In this document: positions 1 to 9,274 of the stretch, piece after piece
How positions within the stretch are numbered: the first letter of the stretch is position 1
Layout: each line of letters begins with the position of its first letter
Assembly (NCBI RefSeq): GCF_024500045.1
Contig: NZ_JTEO01000002.1
Span: forward strand, 62,001 to 126,000
Length of the DNA stretch: 64,000 nucleotides
Direction of reading: 5' to 3'
Origin: Methanolobus chelungpuianus
Lineage (GTDB): Archaea > Halobacteriota > Methanosarcinia > Methanosarcinales > Methanosarcinaceae
The notes under the pieces: generated by a model
What the model saw: the letters and a program-made list of their open reading frames with translations, nothing else
Database searches by the model: none
Told to the model about the DNA's origin: nothing
Position numbers and translations under genes: made by a program

Positions 1-528
1 CACCTGCAGCAGGTTAAGCGCATCCTGCAGGGAGAGCGGCATTACCGCCAGTTTTGCAATATCCGCGCCGAGTTCAAAGGAACATTCAAGGATGGCCTTC
101 ATCTCTTTAACTGTAGGCGTAGACTTAAAATCGTGCGAGGAGACTATCAAGGTCTTTCCTGCAGCCCTTATAAGTTTTATAAATGAATCCCTCAAGTCCT
201 CATCTGCTGCAATTTCAATATCGACAGCGTCAATGAACGGAAGAGCCTGCTTCAGCAGTTCTATCCTGGCTTCCTCGCTTCCCTGCCATTTGCCACCATC
301 TGCTTGTAATCTGTTGGTTGCAATACATGGAAGTCCTGTGCCGGACTTTATCCTTTCAATGGTCCTTTTCATCTCGTCCGGGCTGCCGAACTCCAGCATA
401 TCAAGGCGGAGTTCCAGCAGGTCGGCACCAAGCCATTTAGCGGCCCTGGCACTTTCCACCGGCTCATCAGATATGACCGCGACGATTCCCGGTCTTTTTC
501 CAAGGTCAAGGCTGCCTATTCCCACCAT
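1..528 (-). CDS. aroD: 3-dehydroquinate dehydratase, type I (partial, 3' end outside window)
   Basis: Dehydrates 3-dehydroquinate to 3-dehydroshikimate in aromatic amino acid synthesis, by a Schiff-base mechanism in the cytoplasm. About 176 residues are visible. They begin MVGIGSLDLGKRPG and contain the barrel segments LGADLLELRLDML, VSSHDFKSTPT (the conserved HDF with the catalytic His region) and the start of the lysine segment GADIAKLAVMP, all typical of type I enzymes. The ATG at 528 has an AGGTG ribosome site 5 bases upstream. It follows aroB' by 22 bases on the same strand, so it is the third gene of the operon. The C-terminus runs off the left edge. Confidence 0.93.
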   Translation of the reverse strand, partial: MVGIGSLDLGKRPGIVAVISDEPVESARAAKWLGADLLELRLDMLEFGSPDEMKRTIERIKSGTGLPCIATNRLQADGGKWQGSEEARIELLKQALPFIDAVDIEIAADEDLRDSFIKLIRAAGKTLIVSSHDFKSTPTVKEMKAILECSFELGADIAKLAVMPLSLQDALNLLQV

Positions 529-550
529 CGTGACACCTGCTGCTGCCTGC

Positions 551-1693
551 TTATTTCTCGATGATCGTTTCCTCTATCTTCATTCCGAAGTGGCGCCCGA
601 TATCCTCGGAGTGTACCAGTATCTCGTCACCGACCTTCAGGTCCGTCACAGCTACTGGTTTCTTGTCTTTTGTCACAAGCTTGATGGTCTCGGCGTTCTG
701 CAGTATGTTCTTGACGATCTTGCCGCCGATATCCGCTTCCACGAGTACCAGGGGTCGTCTCTCGATCTTTACCCTGCCGACGACTCCTGCCCTCTGCCTG
801 CCCTCTGCATCCACGATGGTTATCTCGTCACCTGCCTTCAGTTCGGAAAGGTAGCGGGTCTTCTCGCCAACCTTTACATAGGCATGCACTGCGCCTGCAT
901 TCACCCTGAAAGGACGGGATGCCACATAGGGGCTCTCCTCCGATTCCGAATGTACAAGGAACATACCGTTGGCCTGTGAGCCCACAAGCATGCCCTCTCC
1001 CCTTACCATCAGGTTACATGTGTCCACGCAGACCCTGTCTCCCATGCCGATCGGCTCGACCCTTGTAACAACAGCTGCTTTGAGCTCCAGCTCCTTCACT
1101 CCTGCGCTTTCCACAAGGGCCGCAGTCTTCTTGATCTGGTTCAGGTCCCTCGTATCCAGAAGCACTCCGTCTGTACCATGCTCCATGGTCTCGAAGGCAA
1201 GCTTTGCCTGCTCGGAGCTTTTCACACCGGATATCAGCTTCACGTTCTTTTTCTGTAGTCCTGCTATGAGGTTCTCCAGGGGAATGACCTGCCAGTCGGT
1301 TCCAATGGTGATCAGGTAATCGCATACGCTGCCAAGTTCCGCGGCGAAGTTCTCATAATCCTTATTGCGGATAATTACATACCCGGCAACCTTTACGCCC
1401 TTTTCCTTAAGCCGGATGGCTGATGTGACGTCAAGGGAGCCGCCATAGTCCGGGGGAAGCGGCTTGCTCCCGTCTCCCTCTCCTCCCTTTCCCACTACAA
1501 CGATATCAGCGCCGGATTTATTGTCGTAGGCAAAGGCCGCAACCCTTACGCTCCCGAGCTCCTTTACCCTGCTGACATCCGCTCCGTTGACAAGAATGAA
1601 ATCGACACCAGACTCAATTCCTGTTGTGATCACTGTTTTCCTGTCATCCCAGTTCCCTTCATCGGCCTTTATCCAAATCGTCTTATCCTTCAT
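551..1693 (-). CDS. aroB': 3-dehydroquinate synthase II (archaeal type)
   Basis: Second step of the archaeal alternative shikimate entry: oxidative deamination and cyclisation of 2-amino-3,7-dideoxy-D-threo-hept-6-ulosonate to 3-dehydroquinate, NAD dependent. The 380-residue protein starts MKDKTIWIKADEG and carries the family segments DYLITIGTDWQVIPLENLIAG, GVLLDTRD, GDRVCVDTCNLMVRGEGMLVG and PYVASRPFRVNAGAVHAY. It is full length for the MJ1249 family. It sits 34 bases downstream of the partner enzyme and just before aroD, and this order supports a single transcript. The function is known for the family; nothing unusual is seen. Confidence 0.95.
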   Translation of the reverse strand: MKDKTIWIKADEGNWDDRKTVITTGIESGVDFILVNGADVSRVKELGSVRVAAFAYDNKSGADIVVVGKGGEGDGSKPLPPDYGGSLDVTSAIRLKEKGVKVAGYVIIRNKDYENFAAELGSVCDYLITIGTDWQVIPLENLIAGLQKKNVKLISGVKSSEQAKLAFETMEHGTDGVLLDTRDLNQIKKTAALVESAGVKELELKAAVVTRVEPIGMGDRVCVDTCNLMVRGEGMLVGSQANGMFLVHSESEESPYVASRPFRVNAGAVHAYVKVGEKTRYLSELKAGDEITIVDAEGRQRAGVVGRVKIERRPLVLVEADIGGKIVKNILQNAETIKLVTKDKKPVAVTDLKVGDEILVHSEDIGRHFGMKIEETIIEK

Positions 1694-1727
1694 ATGAGCA
1701 CTTCCGGCTATACTGGCTCTATCCCAA

Positions 1728-2525
1728 TCACTTGAGCATTTCCAGTGCCTCTTCTACTGACCTGTTGAAGTGCACTATCTCTGTTATAGCTTTTGTAATT
1801 TTTGTGGGGTTCTCGTGCTGGAACACATTCCTCCCGATCGCAACACCCCGTGCCCCTCCGTCCATTGCACCCCTGATCATCTCCAGGAATTCCTGGTCGG
1901 TGTTGGTCTTCGGTCCTCCAGCTATCACTACCGGGACGGGGCATCCCCTTACGACATCCCTGAAGGTGTCGGGGTTTCCCGTGTAAAGGGTCTTGACAAC
2001 GTCTGCGCCAAGCTCCGCACCCACCCTTGCAACATGGGCCACAAGTTCGGCGTCATGGGGGTTCTGTATGTCCTTCCCGCGGGGGTACATCATGGCAAGC
2101 AGGGGCATTCCCCAGTAAGTACATTCCTCGGATACCATGCCCAGCTGCTGGAGCTGGTCTGATTCTGTCTCGGAGCCCACGTTGATGTGAATGGATACGG
2201 CGTCGGCGCCCATTTTCACAACCTCCTCCACGGAGCATACCTGCACCTTGTTATTCGGGTCCGGCCCCAGGGCTGTTGAAGCGCTGATGTGTACGATAAG
2301 TCCCACATCGTGCCCGTATCCCCTGTGCCCGTGTATGACTATTCCCTTCTGCATCAGGACCGCGTCGGCTCCCCCTTCAGCGACCTTGTTTATTGAAGCT
2401 GGCACATCTATTAGCCCTTTGATGGGTCCGTTGGATATCCCGTGGTCCATGGGAATGATGACCATGTTCCTGCTGTCCCTGTGCATTATCCTTTCAATCC
2501 GTATCTTCTTTCCTATGCCTGTCAT
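1728..2525 (-). CDS. aroA': 2-amino-3,7-dideoxy-D-threo-hept-6-ulosonate synthase
   Basis: Class I aldolase-like enzyme that makes the seven-carbon amino sugar precursor of dehydroquinate from aspartate semialdehyde and a 6-deoxy-5-ketofructose phosphate (MJ0400 family). It has 265 residues, with the barrel motifs [12 protein letters not shown] near residue 25, [16 protein letters not shown], the lysine segment [14 protein letters not shown] and the phosphate site VVIAGGPKT then [10 protein letters not shown]. The ATG at 2525 has GAGG 8 bases upstream. It is the first gene of the aroA'-aroB'-aroD operon. A TATA-like CTTAAATAG lies at about 2601-2609 on this strand, and a palindrome covers the expected start of transcription. 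Confidence 0.95.
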   Translation of the reverse strand: MTGIGKKIRIERIMHRDSRNMVIIPMDHGISNGPIKGLIDVPASINKVAEGGADAVLMQKGIVIHGHRGYGHDVGLIVHISASTALGPDPNNKVQVCSVEEVVKMGADAVSIHINVGSETESDQLQQLGMVSEECTYWGMPLLAMMYPRGKDIQNPHDAELVAHVARVGAELGADVVKTLYTGNPDTFRDVVRGCPVPVVIAGGPKTNTDQEFLEMIRGAMDGGARGVAIGRNVFQHENPTKITKAITEIVHFNRSVEEALEMLK

Positions 2526-2566
2526 TGCTAATGCCTCTTTATCATCAGTTTATGTGGGGCGCACAT

Positions 2567-2595
2567 CCGTGCTAGTGTGTGACATACTAGCACGG
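2567..2595 (-). promoter_or_regulatory. 10-bp perfect palindrome at aroA' transcription start (putative operator)
   Basis: CCGTGCTAGT (2567-2576) and ACTAGCACGG (2586-2595) are perfect inverted copies separated by 9 bases. The TATA-like box for aroA' is centred near 2605, so transcription should start near 2580, in the middle of the palindrome. Covering the start site is a usual mode of archaeal repression. It could instead act as a hairpin in the 5' leader, which would be about 55 bases long. The function is inferred. Confidence 0.55.
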
Positions 2596-2647
2596 TCAAC
2601 TATTTAAGCTTTTGTGTTATGCCGTTGACAGCTTTAAAAAAGAGCAT

Positions 2648-4015
2648 TCAGTCTTCTTTCCGGAAGCCTGATATCCTTATCCCTTCACCTGTGACCTCGT
2701 ACTGTATAAGGCGCTTCTCGTGGTCAGTTCCGTGGCTTTTAAGGATATAAAAGGATTTTACTATCTCTCCTCCGTTTTCAAGATGCCTCAGGAGCAGAAG
2801 ATTATCAACAATGGGAGAGATCGGGGCCGAAGGGGTAAGCGTGTCCCTTCCGGCTGTCCTGTCATTGCTGATGAACATGGAGGTCACATCACTGTTCTTG
2901 AAAAGCCTGATCAGGTTCAGGATATGTTCTCTCTTTTTAGTGTTATCGTCAAAGACATCGTCAAAACCTGATATGTCGTCAAGGAGTATTCTTCCTGCCC
3001 CCGTTCCCTCGATCATCTGCTTTAGCTGGAGTGCATGCTTGCATGCATTTATCCCGGAAGGAGGAGTATACAGTATACTGACAAGGCCCTTCTCTTCCAG
3101 TCCTTTCAGATCCAGGCCGGCATTTGCCGCATATTGCCTCAACTCCTGCGGCGTTTCCTCAAAACTGCTTATTATGCCAGGTTCTCCGTTCATGGCACCA
3201 TGCACGATGAACTGTAGTCCGAACAGGGTCTTTCCGGTACCCGTATTGCCTTCAATGAGGGTGGAAGACCGTCTGAAAAGTCCTCCTCCCAGAAAGCCGT
3301 CAATCTGCCAGATCCCGAATCCCGTTCTCTCTGCGTTCCCGTAACTTTCGGTCACCACATGCTCCAGCCTCGGATACAGCTTCATTCCTGACCCTGATAT
3401 CTCAAATGAGTGCTCTCCCTCAAGATAGCCGGCGCTGTTGAACTTGACGATCTTGAGGCGGCGGTCATTATACGCTTTACCTATATTCTGGGAGAGATAT
3501 ATGACCCCGTCGGCAATATCACTGATAACGGACCTGCATACCTCGGAGGTTGTCATGGTGCCTGTCAGGTACACAATTGCATTCCATTCCCCCATTGCAG
3601 AATTGAGCGAGTACATGAACCTTCTTCTTTCAGCTTCAGGGAAGCCGAATCCTATGGGGGTGACCGGATCGATCATCACCCGGTCAGGTTTCATGCCTGC
3701 AACGGCGTTCCCAAGGTCAACCAGCATGGTAAGCGGATCCCTTTCCACGGAGCTGATGCTGTATGTACGGATATTCAGAGAATCATTGTAGAACTCGTAT
3801 CCTTCCAAGGAATCCCTTACAGCTTTCTCTGATTTCGAAGTAGGGCACACGTAGAGAACCTTCTCCCCTTCAGAGGCTGCATGGCAAAGGCTCTGTAACC
3901 CAAGTGTGGTTCTTCCTGATCCCGGGTTCCCGGCGAGAAGCACGGTCGAAGGCCTTGGGATACCTCCCCCCAGTATCTCGTCCAGGCCTGGAATGCCTGT
4001 AGGTTTTAATTCCAA
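2648..4015 (-). CDS. KaiC-like tandem RecA-fold ATPase
   Basis: Two RecA/KaiC modules in one 455-residue protein. The first has DEILGGGIPRP then GNPGSGRTT at residues 29-37, where the usual Walker A lysine is an arginine. The second has IDGFLGGGL then EGNTGTGKT, an intact P-loop, followed by IISSFEETPQEL, typical of KaiC domains. The DNA is open back to a GTG at 4057, but that codon lies inside the TATA-like box (TATATAAAT on the other strand, about 4042-4054). A TTG at 4015 has an AGAGGG site 6 bases upstream, giving LELKPTGIPGLDEIL, so TTG is the chosen start. KaiC-like proteins of archaea often act in signalling or regulation; the role here is unknown. Confidence 0.85.
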   Translation of the reverse strand: MELKPTGIPGLDEILGGGIPRPSTVLLAGNPGSGRTTLGLQSLCHAASEGEKVLYVCPTSKSEKAVRDSLEGYEFYNDSLNIRTYSISSVERDPLTMLVDLGNAVAGMKPDRVMIDPVTPIGFGFPEAERRRFMYSLNSAMGEWNAIVYLTGTMTTSEVCRSVISDIADGVIYLSQNIGKAYNDRRLKIVKFNSAGYLEGEHSFEISGSGMKLYPRLEHVVTESYGNAERTGFGIWQIDGFLGGGLFRRSSTLIEGNTGTGKTLFGLQFIVHGAMNGEPGIISSFEETPQELRQYAANAGLDLKGLEEKGLVSILYTPPSGINACKHALQLKQMIEGTGAGRILLDDISGFDDVFDDNTKKREHILNLIRLFKNSDVTSMFISNDRTAGRDTLTPSAPISPIVDNLLLLRHLENGGEIVKSFYILKSHGTDHEKRLIQYEVTGEGIRISGFRKED

Positions 4016-4237
4016 AATAAACCCTCTTTGAACAATAAGATAAGTATATAAATACACTTTATGCTTATATCAAATTTCCTCTTCCCGATATAGTTTGTAT
4101 GTAGATTTACTTAATACTATGTTCTTTTGCAGATGGGATATGAAACTGTCTTATATTGTAAGGTGGTTAGAACAGCAATATATTAGCCTATAATCTTTAA
4201 ATATCGTTATAAACCATCATAAAATAAGGTCGAACAT

Positions 4238-4807
4238 ATGAGAACACTGAAGATTCTTGTGATCAACAACTATGGTCAGTTCTGTCATCTAATTCATCGT
4301 GCAGTACGTGACCTTGACATGGATACAGGTATAATTCCCAACACCACTCCGGTTGAAGATATCCTTGACCGGGAACCGGACGGGCTGATCCTGAGCGGGG
4401 GTCCGACCATGGAGCGTGCAGGCAAATGTTCGGAATACCTGGAAAGCATCGACATCCCGATACTTGGCATCTGCCTGGGTCACCAGGTGATAGCCAGGAC
4501 CTTCGGCGGCGAGGTGCGCCAGGGAAGTTCCGGAGGCTACGCTGATGTGGAGATCGAGATCGTGGATGAGGACGATATACTCAAAGGCCTTGGCCCAAGG
4601 ACGCATGTGTGGGCTTCCCATGCCGATGAGGTAAGCGTGCTGCCTGAGGATTTCATAAGGCTCGCAAGGTCATCCGTCTGTGAGATAGAGGCTATGAAGC
4701 ATTCAGAGCGGCCTATCTACGGCGTGCAATGGCATCCTGAAGTTGCACACACCGAAAAAGGAGAACAGCTTCTGACTAATTTCTTTAAGGTATGTGAAGA
4801 ATACTGA
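4238..4807 (+). CDS. guaAA: GMP synthase, glutamine amidotransferase subunit (subunit A)
   Basis: Provides ammonia from glutamine to the synthetase subunit that converts XMP to GMP. It is a class I amidotransferase of 189 residues: oxyanion segment [10 protein letters not shown], nucleophile elbow GICLGHQV with Cys79, and the His/Glu pair in [12 protein letters not shown] (His166, Glu168). Archaea often carry the two GMP synthase subunits as separate genes; here the partner guaAB lies 20 kb away at 24874. A TATA-like TTTAAATAT is at about 4196 and an AAGGT site precedes the ATG. The stop codon directly abuts the stop of srp54 on the other strand, with no base between them. Confidence 0.95.
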   Translation: MRTLKILVINNYGQFCHLIHRAVRDLDMDTGIIPNTTPVEDILDREPDGLILSGGPTMERAGKCSEYLESIDIPILGICLGHQVIARTFGGEVRQGSSGGYADVEIEIVDEDDILKGLGPRTHVWASHADEVSVLPEDFIRLARSSVCEIEAMKHSERPIYGVQWHPEVAHTEKGEQLLTNFFKVCEEY

Positions 4808-6127
4808 TCACATACCCATTTTCTTCATCATTTTCTGCATATTGAACTTGCCGCCGCGGAATCCTTTCATGGCGGTTTGCATCATCTTGTGGTACCTCAG
4901 GAGTTCCCTGACATCCTCCGCACTGGTCCCTGAACCGATGGCAATTCTCCTTATTCGGGAGCTGCCGATCACCCTGGGGTTGAGCATTTCCTCTTCGGTC
5001 ATGGAATCCATGAGGATCCTGTAACGCTTGAGTTTATCGCCGGTGACCTGGTAGGCATCATCAGGTATCTTAGCCCCGAGTCCTCCCAGAGGCAGCATCT
5101 GCATGATCTGCTTCATTGGCCCGAGCTTGTTGATGCTCTCCAGTTGCTTGTACATGTCCTTGAGGGTGAAGCGGCCCATCATCATGGCCTGCACATCGAG
5201 CTCCTCGTCCGCCAGGGTCTCCTCAGCCTTTTCGATAAGGCTCTTGATATCACCCATTCCGAGCAGTCTGGAAATGAACCTGTCAGGTTCGAACTTCTCA
5301 AGGTCCTCCGGGGTTTCCCCTACACCGATAAAGGCAATGGAGGAGTTTGTTTCGGATACGGCGGAAAGCGCACCACCTCCTTTTGCAGTACCGTCCAACT
5401 TGGAGATGATGACACCGGAGATCCCTATGGACTCATTGAAAGCGCGGGCCTGTTCGCTTGCCTGCTGTCCGATGGCGCCGTCAAGCACCAGCAGCTTGTA
5501 GTCCGGCTTTGCAACTGCATGTATGTCCTCCATTTCCTTGATGAGGTCCTTCTCAAGGGAGTGGCGCCCGGCAGTATCAACTATAATGATATCGGATTTC
5601 TGGAACTCCTTAAGTCCTCTCTCAACTATGCCCACAGCATCGGGATTGCCCTCCTCGCCGTAGAATGCGACATTCAGCTTGGTACAAAGGGTCCTGAGCT
5701 GCTGGTAGGCTCCCGGGCGGAAGGTATCGGCGCATATAACCGCAGGCTTCAGTCCTTTCCTCTGGAAGTAGCGTGCAAGCTTGGAGGTGGTTGTGGTCTT
5801 ACCGCTACCCTGCAACCCGATCATCATTATCCGCTGGGGCTTGAGCGGGATGTCAGTGCTTTTTCCGATGATATTGATTAGTTCCTGGTAGACTATCCTG
5901 ATCACATGTTCCCTGGGACTCATGCCCGAGGGAACCTCTTCGTTGAGTGCCCTCTCCTTGATGTGCTTTGACATCTCCATGACCAGTTTGACATTGACGT
6001 CTGCCTGGAGAAGGGCTCTCTGGATGTCCTTGACTACCTCGTTCACAGTCCGTTCATCGATACGCCCTGATTTTACCAGTTTCTTGAGGGCATCCTGCAA
6101 GGAGCTACCTAATTTATCCATAACCAT
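4808..6127 (-). CDS. srp54: Signal recognition particle 54 kDa protein
   Basis: GTPase of the signal recognition particle. It binds 7S RNA and signal peptides and delivers ribosomes to the membrane receptor. It has 439 residues: N domain, G domain with P-loop [10 protein letters not shown] near residue 105, [21 protein letters not shown], and a methionine-rich M domain ending [10 protein letters not shown]. The length is typical for archaea. ATG at 6127 or the ATG two codons later are both possible starts. A TATA-like TTAAATAT lies near 6180-6188 on this strand. Confidence 0.97.
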   Translation of the reverse strand: MVMDKLGSSLQDALKKLVKSGRIDERTVNEVVKDIQRALLQADVNVKLVMEMSKHIKERALNEEVPSGMSPREHVIRIVYQELINIIGKSTDIPLKPQRIMMIGLQGSGKTTTTSKLARYFQRKGLKPAVICADTFRPGAYQQLRTLCTKLNVAFYGEEGNPDAVGIVERGLKEFQKSDIIIVDTAGRHSLEKDLIKEMEDIHAVAKPDYKLLVLDGAIGQQASEQARAFNESIGISGVIISKLDGTAKGGGALSAVSETNSSIAFIGVGETPEDLEKFEPDRFISRLLGMGDIKSLIEKAEETLADEELDVQAMMMGRFTLKDMYKQLESINKLGPMKQIMQMLPLGGLGAKIPDDAYQVTGDKLKRYRILMDSMTEEEMLNPRVIGSSRIRRIAIGSGTSAEDVRELLRYHKMMQTAMKGFRGGKFNMQKMMKKMGM

Positions 6128-6244
6128 TGAAGGATCATCCTGTTCAGTTCACTCTATGAGCTAATAAAAGGACAGTTCATATTTAACCCTAGTGGAAATA
6201 CGGCCCTTTCCGTAAAAGGCGGACCTTTTCAGTATGTCGGCAAA

Positions 6245-6291
6245 TTGTCCGGTCACCGCAAGCTCTGGGGACAAGAAGCCACACCGGACAA
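6245..6291. repeat. 9-bp perfect inverted repeat, TTGTCCGGT / ACCGGACAA
   Basis: The arms are at 6245-6253 and 6283-6291, with 29 bases between. They lie between the 3' end of the DUF5654 gene and the srp54 promoter. A smaller hairpin AAAAGG-CGGA-CCTTTT lies close by, near 6212-6227. On the minus strand a T-rich run (about 6292-6306) follows the DUF5654 gene and could end its transcript, so the inverted repeat may be a 3' structure, a short RNA or an operator for srp54. I cannot decide which. Confidence 0.35.
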
Positions 6292-6321
6292 AAGAAAAAA
6301 GAGAAAGTAATGCTCTTACTC

Positions 6322-6543
6322 TTATTTTGATTTCTCTGCCATCCTTCCAATCCATATGGTTGCAACAACCGCAAGGATAGTGACAAATATCGCATAAGCC
6401 CATATTCCCCAGCTGGCAAGGAAATAGAGCGGTCCCCCTTCCATGAACAGTGACTTTATGGCGTCATTCCATGCAAGGGCTGCTATCAGTCCGAATGCTG
6501 CAGTCATGAGTGCAGCTAGTTTATCGACTACTTCTCCTTTCAA
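6322..6543 (-). CDS. DUF5654 family small membrane protein
   Basis: A 73-residue protein with two predicted membrane helices, LAALMTAAFGLIAALAW and FLASWGIWAYAIFVTILAVVATIWI, and a basic C-terminus RMAEKSK. This matches the DUF5654 family of small archaeal membrane proteins, whose function is not known. The start is a TTG at 6543 with a strong GGAGG site 8 bases upstream, and TTTATATCC near 6592 is a good TATA element. It is a single-gene transcript. Confidence 0.8.
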   Translation of the reverse strand: MKGEVVDKLAALMTAAFGLIAALAWNDAIKSLFMEGGPLYFLASWGIWAYAIFVTILAVVATIWIGRMAEKSK

Positions 6544-6848
6544 CGGTAAGTCCTCCTTTTTTTAAAGGCAGGATATAATTGGAACGACACGGATATAAAT
6601 ATTCTGTTTATGTATTAAAAACGTCACTGATATGTCAGAGTATTACCGGTCCTGTGTAAATGCCCTGTTTCTCAGGCTATAAGAACAACAACAGCCGTTA
6701 TTGCAGCTGATTGCTCGGTGGTTACATGATTGCTTTTTTGAGAATTACTACTGAAGCAATGATGTCACAGTTCTTTGTTGCAAGGATCCGTCTGTTCGAT
6801 CAGGATAACGACTGGTCGGAGAAAAGATCGTCCTTTGCTGAAACTTAG
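6544..6848. other. Intergenic region between DUF5654 promoter and tRNA-iMet
   Basis: The first 60 bases hold the minus-strand promoter and ribosome site of the DUF5654 gene. From about 6610 to 6848 I see no gene, repeat or convincing hairpin. This stretch is downstream of the minus-strand tRNA and may include its trailer. Confidence 0.6.
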
Positions 6849-6923
6849 TAGCGGGGGATGGATTCGAACCATCGGTCTACGGGTTATGAGCCCGTCGGGA
6901 TCTCCTGGCTACCCCACCCCGCT
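6849..6923 (-). tRNA. tRNA-Met, initiator (anticodon CAT)
   Basis: 75 nt cloverleaf. The acceptor arm AGCGGGG pairs with CCCCGCT, giving an A1:U72 pair, and the anticodon stem has three G:C pairs (GGG-CTCATAA-CCC). Both are marks of the initiator species. The T arm is GATGG-TTCGAAT-CCATC. CCA is not encoded. It is transcribed on the minus strand, divergent from the phosphoribosyltransferase gene. Confidence 0.96.
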
Positions 6924-7059
6924 TCATTTATCGTTTCAGTCAGTGAGGGCACTCCTTAAGAAGAGTATCATTGCAGATAAAGGTTGCGTATGGAATACCG
7001 AAAGCGAAAGAATATATGTCATTTCTGTCTAAATATATCAAAATCCGGAGGGAAGAGAA

Positions 7060-7758
7060 ATGGCATTGCCTGACAAGTTTAAATGTGTAGTTACTAACTG
7101 GGATTATATTTACGACCTCTGCAGGAACGTTGCAGATCAGGTAAAGGATTCCGGCTATCAGCCTGACATGATAATCGCCCTTGCAAGGGGCGGCTGGTTC
7201 GCAGGGCGCGTGCTGTGTGATTTCCTTGGACTGGATGACCTTACCAGCCTGAAGATAGAGCACTACATCGGCACTGCACTTGCAGGCACAGAGCCCCGGA
7301 TACGCTATCCTCTGGCCCATAATGCCGTTACCGGAAAGAACGTCCTGATAGTTGACGATATAACCGACACCGGTAAAAGCCTCCTGCATTCAAGGGAGTA
7401 TGTGCTGAAGCAGCAGCCCCGGGAGGTCAGAACAGCGACTCTCCAGTACCTGGACTGTTCGGTCTTCGATCCGGACTACTGCGGGGAGCGCCTCGAGGAA
7501 TGGGCGTGGGTGGTCTATCCGTGGAACTTCATGGAAGATATGATGGATATCATCTCCAGGCTCATGACCAAGGAAAACCGCTCTGCCTGGGACATTGCCT
7601 CTATAAGGCACGGCCTTTACGTATACCACTCACTGGATTCCTTCTCCTTTGAGATAGCACAGCCGGGCAGGCTCCCGGAGATCATGGCAGAGATGACACG
7701 CAGAGGAACCGTGAAGCAGCTTATGGAGAATGGTAAGCCTTCCTGGCAGCTGGCGTGA
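7060..7758 (+). CDS. Phosphoribosyltransferase (purine salvage type)
   Basis: Type I phosphoribosyltransferase fold: ALARGGWFAGRVLCDFLG near residue 42, and the PRPP-binding motif VLIVDDITDTGKSLL near residue 92. The protein has 232 residues, longer than the common 150-190 of hypoxanthine or xanthine phosphoribosyltransferases, with an extra C-terminal helical part of about 70 residues. The base substrate cannot be read from the sequence. The next gene, an MTA phosphorylase that releases a free purine base, fits purine salvage. GGAGGGAAGAGAA precedes the ATG, and TATA-like AAATATATC is at about 7031. Confidence 0.85.
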   Translation: MALPDKFKCVVTNWDYIYDLCRNVADQVKDSGYQPDMIIALARGGWFAGRVLCDFLGLDDLTSLKIEHYIGTALAGTEPRIRYPLAHNAVTGKNVLIVDDITDTGKSLLHSREYVLKQQPREVRTATLQYLDCSVFDPDYCGERLEEWAWVVYPWNFMEDMMDIISRLMTKENRSAWDIASIRHGLYVYHSLDSFSFEIAQPGRLPEIMAEMTRRGTVKQLMENGKPSWQLA

Positions 7759-7792
7759 GTAGGAACAGGGGAACACAACAATCGGTGGTAAC

Positions 7793-8656
7793 GTGACTGA
7801 TAAAGTTGATATTGCGATCATAGGCGGAAGCGGCATCTATGATACGAACATGCTGGACAGGGTAAGGACCGTTGATATGGATACTCCCTTCGGGAAGCCC
7901 TCCGATTCGATCACCATAGGGGAACACGGCGACAGGACCGTATGCTTCCTTCCAAGGCATGGCACAGGGCACAGGATATCTCCCTCGGAGATCAATTCAA
8001 GGGCAAACATCTTCGCGCTCAAGAAGCTGGGCGTGAGACGCATCATAGCCGCATCTGCAGTAGGCAGCCTGAAGAAAGAACTGGCACCGCTGGATATCGT
8101 CATACCGGACCAGATATACGACCGTACCCGTTCAAGACCGTCCACTTTCTTTGAGGACGGGATAGTTGCACACATAGGATTTGCCGATCCTTTCTGTCCC
8201 GAAATGTCATCTGCCATCGCCGATATTGCCCGTTCCGGGGGTTACAGCGTAAAGGAGGGCGGAACCTATGTGTGTATGGAAGGCCCGCAGTTCTCAACGC
8301 GTGCGGAGTCAAGGGTTTACCAGGCCCTGGGTTTTGATATCATTGGCATGACGGCAATACCCGAGGCCAAGCTGGCACGCGAGGCTGAGATATGCTATTC
8401 CATGATAGCTACTGTGACTGATTATGATGTATGGCACGAGGAAGACGTCACCATTGAGCAAGTTATCGGGAATGCCGTGAAGAACGAGGCCGCTGTGAAG
8501 GATATAATTGTAGAGGCCATCGAAAAGATAAGCCCGGAGCAGCATTGTATGTGCAGGGATGCCCTTGCAGGTGCCATCACGACAGCCCCTGAGATGATAT
8601 TCCACGAGACCAGGAGAAGGCTTGATCCTCTTATAGGAAGATATCTTAAAAAATGA
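7793..8656 (+). CDS. mtnP: S-methyl-5'-thioadenosine phosphorylase
   Basis: Phosphorolysis of methylthioadenosine (or a related thioinosine in some methanogens) to the base and methylthioribose-1-phosphate, for purine and methionine salvage. It has 287 residues with the family signatures IIGGSGIYD, FLPRHGTGHRISPSEIN, CMEGPQFSTRAESR and GMTAIPEAKLAREAE, then TVTDYDVWH. The start is a GTG with GGTGGTAAC before it, 34 bases after the phosphoribosyltransferase, so the two are probably one operon. Whether adenine or hypoxanthine is the product is not visible. Confidence 0.92.
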   Translation: MTDKVDIAIIGGSGIYDTNMLDRVRTVDMDTPFGKPSDSITIGEHGDRTVCFLPRHGTGHRISPSEINSRANIFALKKLGVRRIIAASAVGSLKKELAPLDIVIPDQIYDRTRSRPSTFFEDGIVAHIGFADPFCPEMSSAIADIARSGGYSVKEGGTYVCMEGPQFSTRAESRVYQALGFDIIGMTAIPEAKLAREAEICYSMIATVTDYDVWHEEDVTIEQVIGNAVKNEAAVKDIIVEAIEKISPEQHCMCRDALAGAITTAPEMIFHETRRRLDPLIGRYLKK

Positions 8657-8725
8657 TATCCTGTGCTGATTTGAGATTATCGCAAGGATTTTAATATACA
8701 TAGTGCTTATATAAACCGGTGAACC

Positions 8726-9199
8726 ATGCCTCACAAGTGCACGCGATGTGAATCAATATTCGAAGACGGTGCTCCCGTTATACTTAGCGGATGTCCTAGC
8801 TGTGGATGGAACAAGTTCCTCTATGTAAAGGATGAAGAGCCGGAGCTATCCGATAAAGAGGAAGCTGGAATTGTTGCAGATGAGGCCGGAGAGACCGGGC
8901 ACCCCGTAGTGATAGATGAGAGTTCAGCATCCAAGGCAGAAGCTGCTTCCACAGGAAAGATAATCAGGGAGATCGACGAGATCATAGGCCCTGAGAAAAA
9001 AGAAAAGCTTCCTTCTGAGGAAGAAGGCGAGCGTGTGGAGTCAGTGCGTATACTGGGTCCGGGTTCCTATGAACTGAACCTTGAATCCCTTCTGGACCGC
9101 AAGGAAATAGTGATGGCGATAAAAGAGGATGGCACTTACGCCCTCCACTTACCCTCGGTCTTCAAGAGGGACAAGGATAAGGAAAAGGACTGGAAATAA
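8726..9199 (+). CDS. Zinc-ribbon protein, OapC/ArvC family (DUF2072)
   Basis: A 157-residue protein with an N-terminal zinc ribbon: CTRC near residue 5 and CPSCGW near residue 29. A very acidic, poorly ordered middle follows (about residues 40-115), then a C-terminal segment ending RDKDKEKDWK. This layout matches the archaeal Zn-ribbon family annotated OapC/ArvC or DUF2072. Its job is not established. It has its own promoter (TATA-like CTTATATAAACC near 8705) and a GGTGAACC ribosome site. Confidence 0.82.
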   Translation: MPHKCTRCESIFEDGAPVILSGCPSCGWNKFLYVKDEEPELSDKEEAGIVADEAGETGHPVVIDESSASKAEAASTGKIIREIDEIIGPEKKEKLPSEEEGERVESVRILGPGSYELNLESLLDRKEIVMAIKEDGTYALHLPSVFKRDKDKEKDWK

Positions 9200-9274
9200 C
9201 CGGTCCGGTACTGTATGCCCTGGAAAAGCACCGGAAATACCGCTGCACCAGCGCATTGATCTTAAGGGGTAAGC

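Noticed and set aside
92-979. Open frame of 295 codons on the plus strand
   Set aside because: It is antisense to aroD and aroB', both of which show strong family motifs.
5144-5881. Open frame of 245 codons on the plus strand
   Set aside because: It is a shadow of srp54 on the opposite strand with no promoter or family signature.
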